Assembly (NCBI GenBank): GCA_030651575.1
Contig: JAUSFB010000032.1
Coordinates: 582,001-646,000 of the forward strand
Direction: 5' to 3'
Origin: Phaeospirillum sp.
GTDB taxonomy: Bacteria; Pseudomonadota; Alphaproteobacteria; Rhodospirillales; Magnetospirillaceae
DNA: 64,000 nucleotides
The notes below the pieces were generated by a model that was not told where the DNA came from, searched no databases, and saw only the letters and a program-made list of their open reading frames with translations. The translations under genes and the position numbers were made by a program. Positions 19,956 through 29,615 of this stretch are shown here, in pieces (the stretch's first letter is position 1; each line of letters starts with the position of its first letter).

Positions 19956-21296
19956 TCAATAGCTGGTCGGGTCGCAGGACTGACGATGGAGCTTCAGAAC
20001 CTTGCACAGCTTGCGCGCCGCGTCCTGGCTCTTGAGCGGCCCCGCGACCACCCGCCACCGCGTCCCCTTCTCGCCCAGACTGACCGATTTCATGGTGGCG
20101 GTCATGGCCCCCAGCTCTTCCGGGAATTTGGCCTTGATCTTCTCCCAGGACTGCTGGGCCGCTTCCTCTGTCTTGGCGGTCCCCAAGGTCACGCCGGGGG
20201 TGCTGCCGCCGGTCTTGGCGCCATTGCCGTTGGTCCCCTGGCGGAATCCGGTGGCGGTGCCGCTGACCGGGGTCTTGGCCAATTGCGCGTCAAGCACGCG
20301 TTCAACCGCCGCACGCTCTTTCTTGGCCTCCTCGGCCGAGACCAGCCCGCTGGCCCGCATGCGCTCGACCCGACCGACCGCGGAGGCGGCTTCCATCACA
20401 TCCTTGGGCGGCAAGACCGGCATATCGACCCGACGCGGCTCGGCCGGCAGCAGGGCGTCGAGAATGGCGAGACGCTCGGTCGAGTGTTCGGCCGGCGATA
20501 TGGCGCGGGTCTCCAGCGAGACGGAAAGCGCCTTCAACCGATCGACGACCTGCACATCGGTGGGACCGGGGCGCTCCAGCCCCTGGGCCGGCGGCACGGA
20601 AGCCGAAAACGGCGTCAGCGCGCCGATATTGACGCCTCGCCGGCGGGAATGCTCGTCGGGCGTGATCAGCCCCTCATCCAGCAAGCGCCTCAAAATCCGG
20701 AATCGATTGACGACATTGGTTTCGGCCTGACCGCCGCCCGGCTGGACGGTGGCCCCATCCAACGGCTGCGCCGACACCATTCCGCGACCGGGGGCCACGG
20801 GGGATACAGGTTCCAGCACCTGCTGCGACAGGTCGGGGAGCCGGCCGGAGTGAGCGGCACTGCGCGGCGTCATCCGTCCGGTGATCTTGTCGATCACCAG
20901 CATATTGGCCTGGGCCACATCGACCAATGTCCGCACCTGCGGCGTTCCATCGGCCAGGACGGTGATGGTGACCTGCGGCCGATTGGCCAGGATCACCTCG
21001 TAATACTGGCGGGCCAGATCATAGCGGCCGGTCGCCTGATAGACCATGCCGGCCACGTAGAGGGAGTAGGGTTCCTTGGGATTCTTACGAAGAGTGTCGA
21101 TGGCATAGCGTTCGGCGTTGGGATAGTCCCCCCGCGCCAGCAGGTTCATGGCCCTATCCGAATTGCCGTCATTGATCACCTGCGCCCCGTCGAACGACTG
21201 GGCCGGCCCCCTGGGATCAAGGAGAGGCCCACATGCGACGAAGCCACCCGTCGCCATAACGGCCAAGACGATCCGACCGATCCGCCTCATGCTCAT
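19956..21296 (-). CDS. Lipoprotein with TPR and SPOR domains and SHOCT-like repeats
   Basis: A 446-residue predicted lipoprotein: the N-terminal hydrophobic segment ends in GFVAC, a lipobox. Residues about 40-110 form TPR-like repeats (ARGDYPNAERYAIDTLRKNP, YQATGRYDLARQYYEVIL). The C-terminal 75 residues look like a peptidoglycan-binding SPOR domain (WRVVAGPLKSQDAARKLCKVL). In between are three short helical units resembling SHOCT segments (LRRLLDEGLITPDEH, RAISPAEHSTERLA, RMRASGLVSAEEAKKERAAV). It probably sits at the cell envelope and septal or denuded glycan; its exact role is unknown. It runs divergently from the CYTH-CHAD gene. Confidence 0.8.
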   Translation of the reverse strand: MSMRRIGRIVLAVMATGGFVACGPLLDPRGPAQSFDGAQVINDGNSDRAMNLLARGDYPNAERYAIDTLRKNPKEPYSLYVAGMVYQATGRYDLARQYYEVILANRPQVTITVLADGTPQVRTLVDVAQANMLVIDKITGRMTPRSAAHSGRLPDLSQQVLEPVSPVAPGRGMVSAQPLDGATVQPGGGQAETNVVNRFRILRRLLDEGLITPDEHSRRRGVNIGALTPFSASVPPAQGLERPGPTDVQVVDRLKALSVSLETRAISPAEHSTERLAILDALLPAEPRRVDMPVLPPKDVMEAASAVGRVERMRASGLVSAEEAKKERAAVERVLDAQLAKTPVSGTATGFRQGTNGNGAKTGGSTPGVTLGTAKTEEAAQQSWEKIKAKFPEELGAMTATMKSVSLGEKGTRWRVVAGPLKSQDAARKLCKVLKLHRQSCDPTSY

Positions 21297-21438
21297 CGTC
21301 CTCAGTCTCCCAGGAAATCGCGTCTATCACAGAGTTACGGCCATGATGCGTCAGAGAACGTTCATACTTTGCTAATGCCGCGCCGATTGGCTGGATCAAC
21401 TTTCGCTGTTATAGTTGTTCCTTGCTCAGAGGAGCCTC

Positions 21439-22992
21439 ATGGACGGTCGAGAAATCGAATTGAAGCTGGGACTGGCGCCCGAGGATATGGAGCGGCTGCG
21501 CCTGCGTCCCTCCTTCAATGTCCATTGCCAGGGCCAGCCCAAGACCAAGCGCCTGACCTCCATCTATTTCGACACCCCCGACTTCGCCCTGGCCGCCGCC
21601 GGCGTTTCGCTGCGGGTTCGCGCCGTGGACGACCGCCACGTCCAAACGGTCAAGACCACCGGCACCAGCGCCTCCGGGCTGTTCTCCCGCGCCGAGTGGG
21701 AGGTCTCGCTGGACTCGCCCGACCCGGCCCCTCACCACCTGCTGGCCACCGGCCTTGCCCCGTTCAACGACGCCGGCCTGATCGAACGGCTGATCCCGGT
21801 ATTTTCCACCCATATCGACCGCACCGTCTATCGGCTGGCGGGCGGCGGCGACAAGGATGGGGTGGAATGGGAGGTCGAGGCCGCCCTCGACCAGGGCGAA
21901 GTGGTGGCGGGACCGCATTCCGAGACCATCTGCGAAGTCGAACTGGAACTGCGCGGCGGATCGCCGAACCGGCTGTTCGCCCTCGCCCGCCAAGTGTTGG
22001 AGGCGGTTCCGGCACGACCGCTGGTCTCCACCAAATCGGACCGGGGCTATCGCCTCGCCGCCGGCCGCACCAACCTTCCGGTCAAGGCCAAGACCCCGCA
22101 GCTCTCCCCCGGCATGACGGTGGCCGAAGCGTTTCAGGCTATCGCCCGCTCCTGCCTGGACCACCTGCTGGTCAATGAACGCTGCCTGCTGTCCACCGGC
22201 AATGGCGAGGCGATCCATCAGATGCGGGTGGCGTTGCGCCGTCTGCGCTCGGCCATCAAGGTGTTCCGCCCGATCATCGACGGCCCCCAGCTGGCCGAGG
22301 TGAAAGCCGACCTGCGATGGTTGCTGACCCATCTCGGCCCCGCCCGCGATTCCGAGGTCTTCCTGACCGAGATCATCGACCCGGTGCTGGAGCAGCACCC
22401 CAACAATCGGGGACTGACGGCATTGCGCGCCTATTGGCAAGGCGACCACGCGACCAAACTGACCGCAGCGTCCGAGGCCGTTCGCAGCCATCGCTTCGCG
22501 ATCCTGGCCCTCCGACTGGGGGAGTGGGTCGAGACCGGGGCCTGGCTGGGGCCGACGGACAAGCCGCCCCGGCGCAAGCTGGAAGCCCTCATCACGCCCT
22601 TCGCCATGGCTCGACTGGGAAAATCGGTCCGCAAGCTGCTATCCGTCGCCAAGGATTCCATCAGCCGCCTCGCTCCCGAGGAGCAACACGCGGTCCGTAT
22701 CCAGGGAAAACAGGTCCGCTATGCCGGCGAGTTCTTCGCCTCGCTGGCGCCGCGCAAGCACACAAAAGTCTTTCTCGCCGAATTGGCGGAGTTGCAAGAC
22801 GTGCTGGGCCGCCTCAACGATATCGCCGTCGCCACCCCAAAGTTGAGCGGCAAGCATGTGGAAGGCGGCCGGGCCAAGGCAGCCGGACTGGTGGCCGGCT
22901 GGCACCAGTCGCGCCGGGCGGCGCTGGTCAGTGAAGCGGAAAAGGCTTGGAAACGCTGGCGCGCCTGCCCCCAACCCTGGCACGAAGACTGA
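21439..22992 (+). CDS. CYTH-CHAD domain protein, probable inorganic triphosphatase
   Basis: A 517-residue two-domain protein. The CYTH domain (about 1-205) begins with the signature EIELKLGL and has alternating basic/acidic strands (TSIYFDTPDF, EWEVEAALD, CEVELELRGG) forming a triphosphate tunnel. The CHAD domain (about 220-510) is a histidine/arginine-rich helical fold (IHQMRVALRRLRSAIKVF, VRIQGKQVRYAGEFF) that binds polyphosphate. The ATG at 21439 is preceded by GAGGAG; the frame is open to 21415. Activity on inorganic triphosphate is known for relatives such as E. coli YgiF. Confidence 0.88.
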   Translation: MDGREIELKLGLAPEDMERLRLRPSFNVHCQGQPKTKRLTSIYFDTPDFALAAAGVSLRVRAVDDRHVQTVKTTGTSASGLFSRAEWEVSLDSPDPAPHHLLATGLAPFNDAGLIERLIPVFSTHIDRTVYRLAGGGDKDGVEWEVEAALDQGEVVAGPHSETICEVELELRGGSPNRLFALARQVLEAVPARPLVSTKSDRGYRLAAGRTNLPVKAKTPQLSPGMTVAEAFQAIARSCLDHLLVNERCLLSTGNGEAIHQMRVALRRLRSAIKVFRPIIDGPQLAEVKADLRWLLTHLGPARDSEVFLTEIIDPVLEQHPNNRGLTALRAYWQGDHATKLTAASEAVRSHRFAILALRLGEWVETGAWLGPTDKPPRRKLEALITPFAMARLGKSVRKLLSVAKDSISRLAPEEQHAVRIQGKQVRYAGEFFASLAPRKHTKVFLAELAELQDVLGRLNDIAVATPKLSGKHVEGGRAKAAGLVAGWHQSRRAALVSEAEKAWKRWRACPQPWHED

Positions 22993-23143
22993 TATTGACG
23001 CAAAACAACAAATGATTTGCGCCCCAAAGTATTATCGACCAACTTCGTTCACGACCTTACCCACAGCCATTCCCTTGCCGAATACCACTGTGACGTATAG
23101 GGTGCCGCAGGGGTATTTCAAATGAAATGGGGCGGCAGGGGAA

Positions 23144-23884
23144 ATGACCAGGTTTGAAAACCGTCCAGGGATGGCGGCTCGTGACGCCCGCCCCAGCCTG
23201 GTGGTCCTGGACGATGACCCCGTCACCCGGTCAATGATCGGAAGGTATTTCTCCAACGAAGGATTCGACGTCCAGGAGGCGGCGTCCGCCGCCGAATGCC
23301 GCACCATCCTCAGGGCCGGCACGGTCGACATCATCTTCGTGGATATCCAGTTGCCCGACGCCAACGGAATCAGCTTCTCCCAGGAAATCCGGGCTGGCAG
23401 TCCGGTCGGCATCATCTTCGTAACCCAGCGCGACAGTGAAATCGACCGTGTCCTCGGACTGGAATCAGCGGGTGACGACTATGTCACCAAGCCGGTCAAT
23501 CTGCGGGAACTGATGGCGCGCTCCCGCGCCTTGCTGCGCCGCAGGAAGCTGGATAGCGCACCCGGCGGCCACCGCACCGTCATAACCTTCGGCACCTATA
23601 TCCTGGATCTGACCCGGCGGGAGTTATCCGTCAATTCCGGTGAGCAGATTGCCTTGACCCGAGGTGAATTCGATCTGCTGGCGGCACTGGTGGAGGCGGA
23701 CGGACGCCCGCTTTACCGTGACTTTCTGGCCGAGGTGATCAGCAGCCGCTCGGGCGAGGGCGATATGCGGACCGTGGACTCATTGATTTCCCGCCTGCGC
23801 AGGAAGCTGACCCAGGGAGACTCCCCGATCATCACCGTCAGCGGCATTGGCTACAGGTTCGGGATCGCCATCAACGTCTTGTGA
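23144..23884 (+). CDS. OmpR-family response regulator (TorR/ArcA-like)
   Basis: A 246-residue regulator: receiver with LDDDP acidic pocket, phospho-Asp in IIFVDIQLPDANG and Lys in TKPVNLRELMARSRALLRR, then a winged-helix DNA-binding domain (LTRGEFDLLAALVE, RTVDSLISRLRRKL, GIGYRFG). ATG at 23144 follows a GGGG-rich stretch. It converges with the giant hybrid kinase gene; their 3' ends overlap by 105 bp. Gene pairing suggests that kinase is its partner, as TorS-TorR types use REC-HPt relays, but this is an inference. Confidence 0.88.
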   Translation: MTRFENRPGMAARDARPSLVVLDDDPVTRSMIGRYFSNEGFDVQEAASAAECRTILRAGTVDIIFVDIQLPDANGISFSQEIRAGSPVGIIFVTQRDSEIDRVLGLESAGDDYVTKPVNLRELMARSRALLRRRKLDSAPGGHRTVITFGTYILDLTRRELSVNSGEQIALTRGEFDLLAALVEADGRPLYRDFLAEVISSRSGEGDMRTVDSLISRLRRKLTQGDSPIITVSGIGYRFGIAINVL

Positions 23885-26800
23885 CCGGAAGGCGATGCCC
23901 CGCGCCCATACGCCCAAGGCCCTCAGCCCCATCCTGCGGGCCTCACGCAACAGCACGATCTGCGCCTGAAGATGAACCTGCGAGGCCAAGGGAGCCTCAC
24001 CCTCAATCCGCGCCGCCTTATCCACCAGATCCGATAGACAGAGAGCACCGGCGGCGCTGCGCAGCCGATGTGCCTGGGCTTCGATGGTCGCCCGGTCGCC
24101 GGTCTCGGCCGCGGCCTCCATGGCGCCGACCATCAGCCGCGAGGTTCGCTGAAACAGGCGCGCCAGCCGAATCATCTCGGCCGACCCAAGAATGTCCATC
24201 TGCGCCCTCAGAAAATCCACATCCAGCAAGCCCTCGCGCGGGAAGAGGGGAAGGTCGGGCAGATCGACCCCGGCCAGGACATCGCGCAGCCTTCCAAGCT
24301 GAATCGGCTTTGGCAGTCCACTGTCCATGCCGGCCGCCACGCATTGCCGCAAGACATCGTCGGTCAGATCGGCGGTCATCGCAAAAATCCGCAACCGATT
24401 CTCCCGCCCCGATTCCAGGCGTCGGATCCGACGTGCGGTTTCCATGCCGTCCATGCCCGGCATCCGCAGGTCCATCAGAACGACATCCACGTCGAAGGAT
24501 GATAGCGCGCCGATCGCCTCCCCGCCGCTTTCAACCATGGTCGGACAATGGCCCAGGCGTAACAGCAAGCGTCGGGCAACCTGCCGGTTGATCTCGTCGT
24601 CATCCACCACCAACACCCGCAGGCCGGGACCGGTCGGGACGAATGCGCAAGCCTCGGAGGCTGGAATCTCCGTCCCCACCGCCACCGTGACGTCAAGGCG
24701 GAAGGAACTGCCGACCCCGATCGCGCTCTCCACGGTCAGAGTCCCTCCCATCTGCGCTGCCATGCGCCGGGAAACGGCCAGACCCAGTCCAGCCCCGCCA
24801 TATTTGCGGGTGATGGAATCGTCGGCCTGCACAAAATCTCCGAAAATGGCGTAGCGGATCTCGGGGGCGATCCCGATGCCGGTATCGGTCACCTTGATCG
24901 TCAACCGCGTCCCGTCATCCTCGGAGACTGCGGACAGATCCACGGCGACCATCCCCCGCTCGGTGAATTTGATGGCGTTGCCCAGCAGGTTGATCAGGAT
25001 GCGCGACAGCTTGGTATGATCGCAACGGATCCAGATCGAGCCGCTTGGCTCGACCTCCAGAGTCAACGTCAGCCCCTTCGCCAAGGCTTGCGACCGCATC
25101 AGTTCCACCGCCTCGACCGCGAGGCGACGAAGATCGACATCGTCAAAGGCCGCTTGCGTTTTACCGAACTCAGCCCCATCCCGGCCGTATTCCAGGACGC
25201 TCTCCACCAGATGGCGCAGGGTTTCACCGGCAGTCTTCGCGGTGGACAGCAACTCGCGCGGGCCATGGTCAAGCGTCCTTGGGTCGAGGAGCTGCAGCAT
25301 CCCGAGCAAGCCGTTGAGCGGCGTCCGAATCTCGTGACCGATGATCGCCAGAAAGCGGGATTTCATCCGCGCGGACGCCTCGGCCTCCTCCTTTGCCTGT
25401 CGGGCGTCCTCCTCTCCGGTCAAAGCCCGCATTTTCGCGGCCTCGGCCTCGGATGTCTTGGCCGCCACCTGCCGGGTCAATTCCTGTTCACGGCGCAAGT
25501 AATAAGCCTTGCGCACCTGGGCGGCGGCAACCATGGCCAAAAGAACGGCCAGCCCGGCCAGCAGGCGGAACCATAGTGTCTGATGCCAGGCCGGCAAGAC
25601 CCGCACGGCAAGGACGCGCGGCGGCTCCGCCCAGACGCCGACGCTGTTGCTGGCCCGAAGCTCCAGACGGTAGGAGCCCGGCGAAAGATTGGTATACCCC
25701 GCCGTGCGGCGATGGGCGTCGGTGACGGTCCAATCTCCGTCATTTCCGACCAGACGATAGGCGTACCGGTTACGGTCCGGCGCGGAAAAATCCAACGCCG
25801 CGAAGTCCACCTGAAATCCGCCATCCTCGGGAGAGATGACGATGGCGTCGCTGGCGGGGACCGTCCGGCCTCCGACCCGCAGTTCCGTCACCACCACGGG
25901 CGGGTGGAAATCCCAGATCGGGGGCAAGGTGGGACGAACGACCGCCATGCCGCCGAATCCGCCCAGGAGTATGGTTCCATCGGACATCCGCGCCGCCGAT
26001 CCCGCCCAGAACGTCTGGATATGCAGGCCTTCGGCCGGCCCAAAACTGCGAATGTCCAGGGTTTGCGGATCGATCATCGACAGGCCGCTGCCCGTAGCCG
26101 CAATGATCTTGCCGTCCACGCCCTCCATCACCGACAACACGGTATCGCTGGGCAGGCCATGCCCCCTCCCCAGACGGATAAAGCGGGGCTTGCCGTCCCG
26201 CGCCGGATCGAAGACGGCGACGCCGCTGGCAGTGGCCAGCCATATTCGTCCGAACCGGTCTTCGGCGATGCCGCTGACGATATCGCTGGGCAGGCTCTCG
26301 GGATCATCAGGGTCGCTCTGAAACCGACGAAAGCCCCCCGTCCCGGCATCGTCGAGCAAGTTCAGTCCCCGCTGGGTACTTACCCATAGTCGCCGAGCGC
26401 GGTCGCGAAAGACCGCCTGCACGCTGTTATCGCTAAGGCTGGCGGGGTTCTCGCGGTCGAAATGAAAGAAACGCGGCGGCTCGCCGTTCAGGCCGATCCG
26501 GGCCAGCCCCATGGAACTGCCCGCCCACAGATCGGTTCCGTCGCGATACAAGGCGAACACATTGGCTCCCGCCAGCGGCGGATACGGCGCGGTCTTTCCG
26601 GACGCCACATCGACCCGAAAAAGGCCGCCATCCTGACCGACCCATAGCTGGCCATCGGCGGTATCGGCGATGGCCTGAACGACGCCCCCCGGCAAATCGC
26701 CCGGTCCCGTCCCCGGCGACACGGTTCTGATCACATTGGCCATGGGGTCCAGCAAGGCCACCCCCTCGGCCCGGAACCCCAGCCACGCCTTGCCATCCTC

Positions 26801-27904
26801 CGTGGCGGCGACGCCGCGCACATCCGGCCCCGGCAGCCCGCCCTGCCCCCGGCGGACAACGGTCATGATCCGCTGATTGCTGAGAATATGACGGTGGACA
26901 CCGCGCAGGCTGCTCACCCAGACCAGACCGGAGCGGTCGATCATCAGGCCGGTGACCGAATTATCGCCAAGACTGGCGCCGATCATCGGGTCGTGAGTGA
27001 AGCGCCGGACCGCCCGTTCACTCTGGCGCAACTCGCGAATGCCGCCGCCGTAATCGCCGAACCACAGCACCCCCGGCCGGGGCTGGGCAATGGCGGTCAC
27101 CCGATGGCCCGACGACGGCAAGGCGGGTTCGAGGGTCGCCGGGCCGTCGCGCTCGACCCTGCCGACCAGGCCCCGTCTGGTCCCGAACCAGATCGTTCCC
27201 TCACCATCCTCGAACAGTGCCGAAACCACGTCTCCGCTGGTTTCGACGGGCATCGCCACCGGCTCGAACGACTGGCGATTGGCATGGCGCCACATGAGCC
27301 CGCTGACCGTTCCGGCCCAGACCCGCCCGGATCGATCGATCAGAACGCTGCCGACTTCCCCGGCGGGAAGGGCGCTTTCGTATCGCCAAGTCTTGCTCGC
27401 GGCATCGAGTCGCGCCAGCCCCTGCCGACCGGCGACCCAGATTCCCCCCTTATCGTCTCCGGTCATTCCATGGGGGCGGCCAAAGCTCCCTCCCCGGTCG
27501 CGATAGGTCACGAAGCCTCGGATCGTCTCGTCATAGCGGAGAATCACCCCGGAAGCGGTACTCAGCCAGACCTGCCCGTGCTTGTCCGCCAGAACCGACG
27601 TCACGATGTTCTCGGGCAGGGAATTGGGATCGCCGCCGTCGTGACGGAACACCGTCATGCGATAGCCGTCCCAACGGGCGAGCCCGCCGGGGGTGGCCGC
27701 CCAGATGAAACCGTGGCGATCCTGAGCCAGTCCCAAAGCCACGGGATAAGGCAACCCGTCGGCAGGCGTCAGGTGGCTGAACACCGGCGGCACCACCATA
27801 TCCCAGGCCTTCGGCTCCGCTATCCGGGGGGCCGCACCATTTGCGGCAAGGCCCTCTCCGGCGCCAAGCCACAGGGCCACGATCAACAGCACGATCAGAC
27901 GCAC
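23780..27904 (-). CDS. Hybrid sensor histidine kinase with periplasmic two-component-regulator propeller
   Basis: About 1374 residues from a GTG at 27904, chosen because GGGGGG lies just upstream and it yields a signal peptide (RLIVLLIVALWLGAGEGLA). Residues about 50-690 are repeated regulator-propeller blades (FIWAATPGGLARWDG, VWLSTASGV, IWLATASGVAVFD), then a Y_Y_Y-type domain, a membrane helix near 780-800, HisKA (GHEIRTPLNG, His near 853), HATPase, a receiver (phospho-Asp in VVLMDLRMPGMDG) and an HPt-like domain (AHRLRSAAGA). The final 35 residues after the HPt lie antisense to the response regulator gene. An upstream GTG at 28030 is possible but gives no clean signal peptide. The ligand is unknown; relatives in Bacteroidetes sense polysaccharides. 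Confidence 0.88.
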   Translation of the reverse strand: MRLIVLLIVALWLGAGEGLAANGAAPRIAEPKAWDMVVPPVFSHLTPADGLPYPVALGLAQDRHGFIWAATPGGLARWDGYRMTVFRHDGGDPNSLPENIVTSVLADKHGQVWLSTASGVILRYDETIRGFVTYRDRGGSFGRPHGMTGDDKGGIWVAGRQGLARLDAASKTWRYESALPAGEVGSVLIDRSGRVWAGTVSGLMWRHANRQSFEPVAMPVETSGDVVSALFEDGEGTIWFGTRRGLVGRVERDGPATLEPALPSSGHRVTAIAQPRPGVLWFGDYGGGIRELRQSERAVRRFTHDPMIGASLGDNSVTGLMIDRSGLVWVSSLRGVHRHILSNQRIMTVVRRGQGGLPGPDVRGVAATEDGKAWLGFRAEGVALLDPMANVIRTVSPGTGPGDLPGGVVQAIADTADGQLWVGQDGGLFRVDVASGKTAPYPPLAGANVFALYRDGTDLWAGSSMGLARIGLNGEPPRFFHFDRENPASLSDNSVQAVFRDRARRLWVSTQRGLNLLDDAGTGGFRRFQSDPDDPESLPSDIVSGIAEDRFGRIWLATASGVAVFDPARDGKPRFIRLGRGHGLPSDTVLSVMEGVDGKIIAATGSGLSMIDPQTLDIRSFGPAEGLHIQTFWAGSAARMSDGTILLGGFGGMAVVRPTLPPIWDFHPPVVVTELRVGGRTVPASDAIVISPEDGGFQVDFAALDFSAPDRNRYAYRLVGNDGDWTVTDAHRRTAGYTNLSPGSYRLELRASNSVGVWAEPPRVLAVRVLPAWHQTLWFRLLAGLAVLLAMVAAAQVRKAYYLRREQELTRQVAAKTSEAEAAKMRALTGEEDARQAKEEAEASARMKSRFLAIIGHEIRTPLNGLLGMLQLLDPRTLDHGPRELLSTAKTAGETLRHLVESVLEYGRDGAEFGKTQAAFDDVDLRRLAVEAVELMRSQALAKGLTLTLEVEPSGSIWIRCDHTKLSRILINLLGNAIKFTERGMVAVDLSAVSEDDGTRLTIKVTDTGIGIAPEIRYAIFGDFVQADDSITRKYGGAGLGLAVSRRMAAQMGGTLTVESAIGVGSSFRLDVTVAVGTEIPASEACAFVPTGPGLRVLVVDDDEINRQVARRLLLRLGHCPTMVESGGEAIGALSSFDVDVVLMDLRMPGMDGMETARRIRRLESGRENRLRIFAMTADLTDDVLRQCVAAGMDSGLPKPIQLGRLRDVLAGVDLPDLPLFPREGLLDVDFLRAQMDILGSAEMIRLARLFQRTSRLMVGAMEAAAETGDRATIEAQAHRLRSAAGALCLSDLVDKAARIEGEAPLASQVHLQAQIVLLREARRMGLRALGVWARGIAFRSQDVDGDPEPVANAADGDDRGVSLGQLPAQAGNQ

Positions 27905-28202
27905 ATGAATCCCCCCAAGGCCCTTCAGGCGCGAAAGGGTATCCGGTCGCCGCCAAGGGTGTCCAGCCAAGCCAGGACCGCCGCGCCTTATTGTGAACGG
28001 TCGTTCATGCTTCATCCACATCGTATCCACATCACTGGATTAGAAGACGACTCGACGGGGTATGAATAGCCACGTCCGAACCGGGCGCGCCACACGGCGC
28101 GGGAAACACGGGATTCGGAGAACCGCTTGAGGGCCTCGTGGATCTGTTCCGATCCGGTTTGAAATGGCTGAACCATCGGCCCGTATGGAGGAGAGCAACC
28201 CC

Positions 28203-29570
28203 ATGTTCGCCACGACCATGGCGGAGGCGCTTGACAGCATCGAGCTTGCCGTTCTGGTGCTCGATGCCGATTTCCGCATCATCTTCGTCAACAACCGCTA
28301 TCGCCAGGTCTTCGATATCACGGAGAGCCAATGCCGAAGCGGGGTCAACTTCATCGATCTGGCTTGGTTCCTCGCCGACCGGGGCGAGTTCGGAGCCGGC
28401 GAAGTCGAGACCATCGTCACCGAACGGCTGTCTCCGATCCGGGAGCGACGGAAAATCCGTCTGGTGCGAACCCGGCCCGATGGCGGCGTGCAGGAAGAAA
28501 CCGGAGCACCGCTGGCGGGCGGTGGCTACACCTACAGCTTCGCCGACGTCACGCCCCACCACATTGCCTCCCAGCAGATGAAGGCCTCCAACCGCGCCAC
28601 CGTACAGGCCCTGGCCGACCTCGCCGAGTTCCGCGATACCGACACCGGCGACCATGTGGTGCGGGTGGCCCGCCTGACCCACGAGATTACCCGGACCCTG
28701 GTGCGGGGTACGGCCTTTCCCAACGAGATCACGCCGGATTTCCGCGATCAGGTCGGCGTGGCCAGCATCCTTCACGATATCGGCAAGGTCGCGATCGCCG
28801 ATGGCATCTTGCGCAAACCGGGAGCCCTTGACGCCGACGAACGGCGGTTGATGCAGGTACACTCGGCCACGGGGGCCGGCATCCTCCGAAAAGCCTTGTT
28901 GATGGCGCCCGACAGCACGTATCTGCGCATGGCCGCCGACATCGCCCGCCACCACCACGAGCAGTATGATGGCAGTGGCTACCCGAACGGGCTCAAGGGA
29001 GAAGAGATCCCGCTGGCGGCGCGCATCGTCGCCGTCGCCGACGTCTTCGACGCCCTGACCAGCGCCAGACCGTACAAGCAGCCCTGGTCGGAGGAAGAGG
29101 CGATCGCCTACCTCGTCTCACAGGCGGGACGGCAGTTCGACCCCAAGGTCATCACCGCCGCCGTATCGGTTCTTGAAGATCGCGGACAAACACCGGTCAT
29201 CCGCTGGACGGACTCCATGAGTGTGGGCAATCCCATCCTCGACCGCGATCATCGGGTCCTGATCGGACTGGTCAACCAGTTGAGTCTCCCGGCCAACCGC
29301 GAAGACCATACCGTCCTTGAATTCGTACTCGACGAGTTGCTGGATTACACCGTCGCCCACTTCTCCCGCGAGGAAGAACACCTGCGACAGATCCTTTTCC
29401 CCGGATACGACCGGCACAAGACTATCCACCGGGATCTGACCGAGGAGTTGGTCGCCATCCGCTCCGGCTTCAGATCCGGCAAACAGGGTATCGGCGAGAA
29501 GGTGGCCGGTTTTGTCGGCAACTGGCTGCGCAATCACATCTTGCGAGAAGACCAGACATACATGGACTGA
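28203..29570 (+). CDS. PAS - HD-GYP phosphodiesterase - bacteriohemerythrin fusion
   Basis: A 455-residue three-domain protein. Residues 1-120 are a PAS fold (LDADFRIIFVNNRYRQVFDI). The HD-GYP domain has HDIGK near residue 191 and HHHEQYDGSGYPNGLKG near 250-266, so its metal and catalytic residues are intact and it should hydrolyse cyclic-di-GMP. The C-terminal 120 residues are a bacteriohemerythrin (DRDHRVLIGLVNQL, HFSREEEHLR, HKTIHRDL, NHILREDQTYMD) whose di-iron site binds O2. It likely couples oxygen to c-di-GMP breakdown. The ATG at 28203 has GGAGGAG nine bases upstream; in-frame starts exist at 28164 and 28185. Confidence 0.88.
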   Translation: MFATTMAEALDSIELAVLVLDADFRIIFVNNRYRQVFDITESQCRSGVNFIDLAWFLADRGEFGAGEVETIVTERLSPIRERRKIRLVRTRPDGGVQEETGAPLAGGGYTYSFADVTPHHIASQQMKASNRATVQALADLAEFRDTDTGDHVVRVARLTHEITRTLVRGTAFPNEITPDFRDQVGVASILHDIGKVAIADGILRKPGALDADERRLMQVHSATGAGILRKALLMAPDSTYLRMAADIARHHHEQYDGSGYPNGLKGEEIPLAARIVAVADVFDALTSARPYKQPWSEEEAIAYLVSQAGRQFDPKVITAAVSVLEDRGQTPVIRWTDSMSVGNPILDRDHRVLIGLVNQLSLPANREDHTVLEFVLDELLDYTVAHFSREEEHLRQILFPGYDRHKTIHRDLTEELVAIRSGFRSGKQGIGEKVAGFVGNWLRNHILREDQTYMD

Positions 29571-29615
29571 GGAAAGTCCCCTTCTCTCCGAAGAGAGAGA
29601 GGGGGGGGGAATCCC

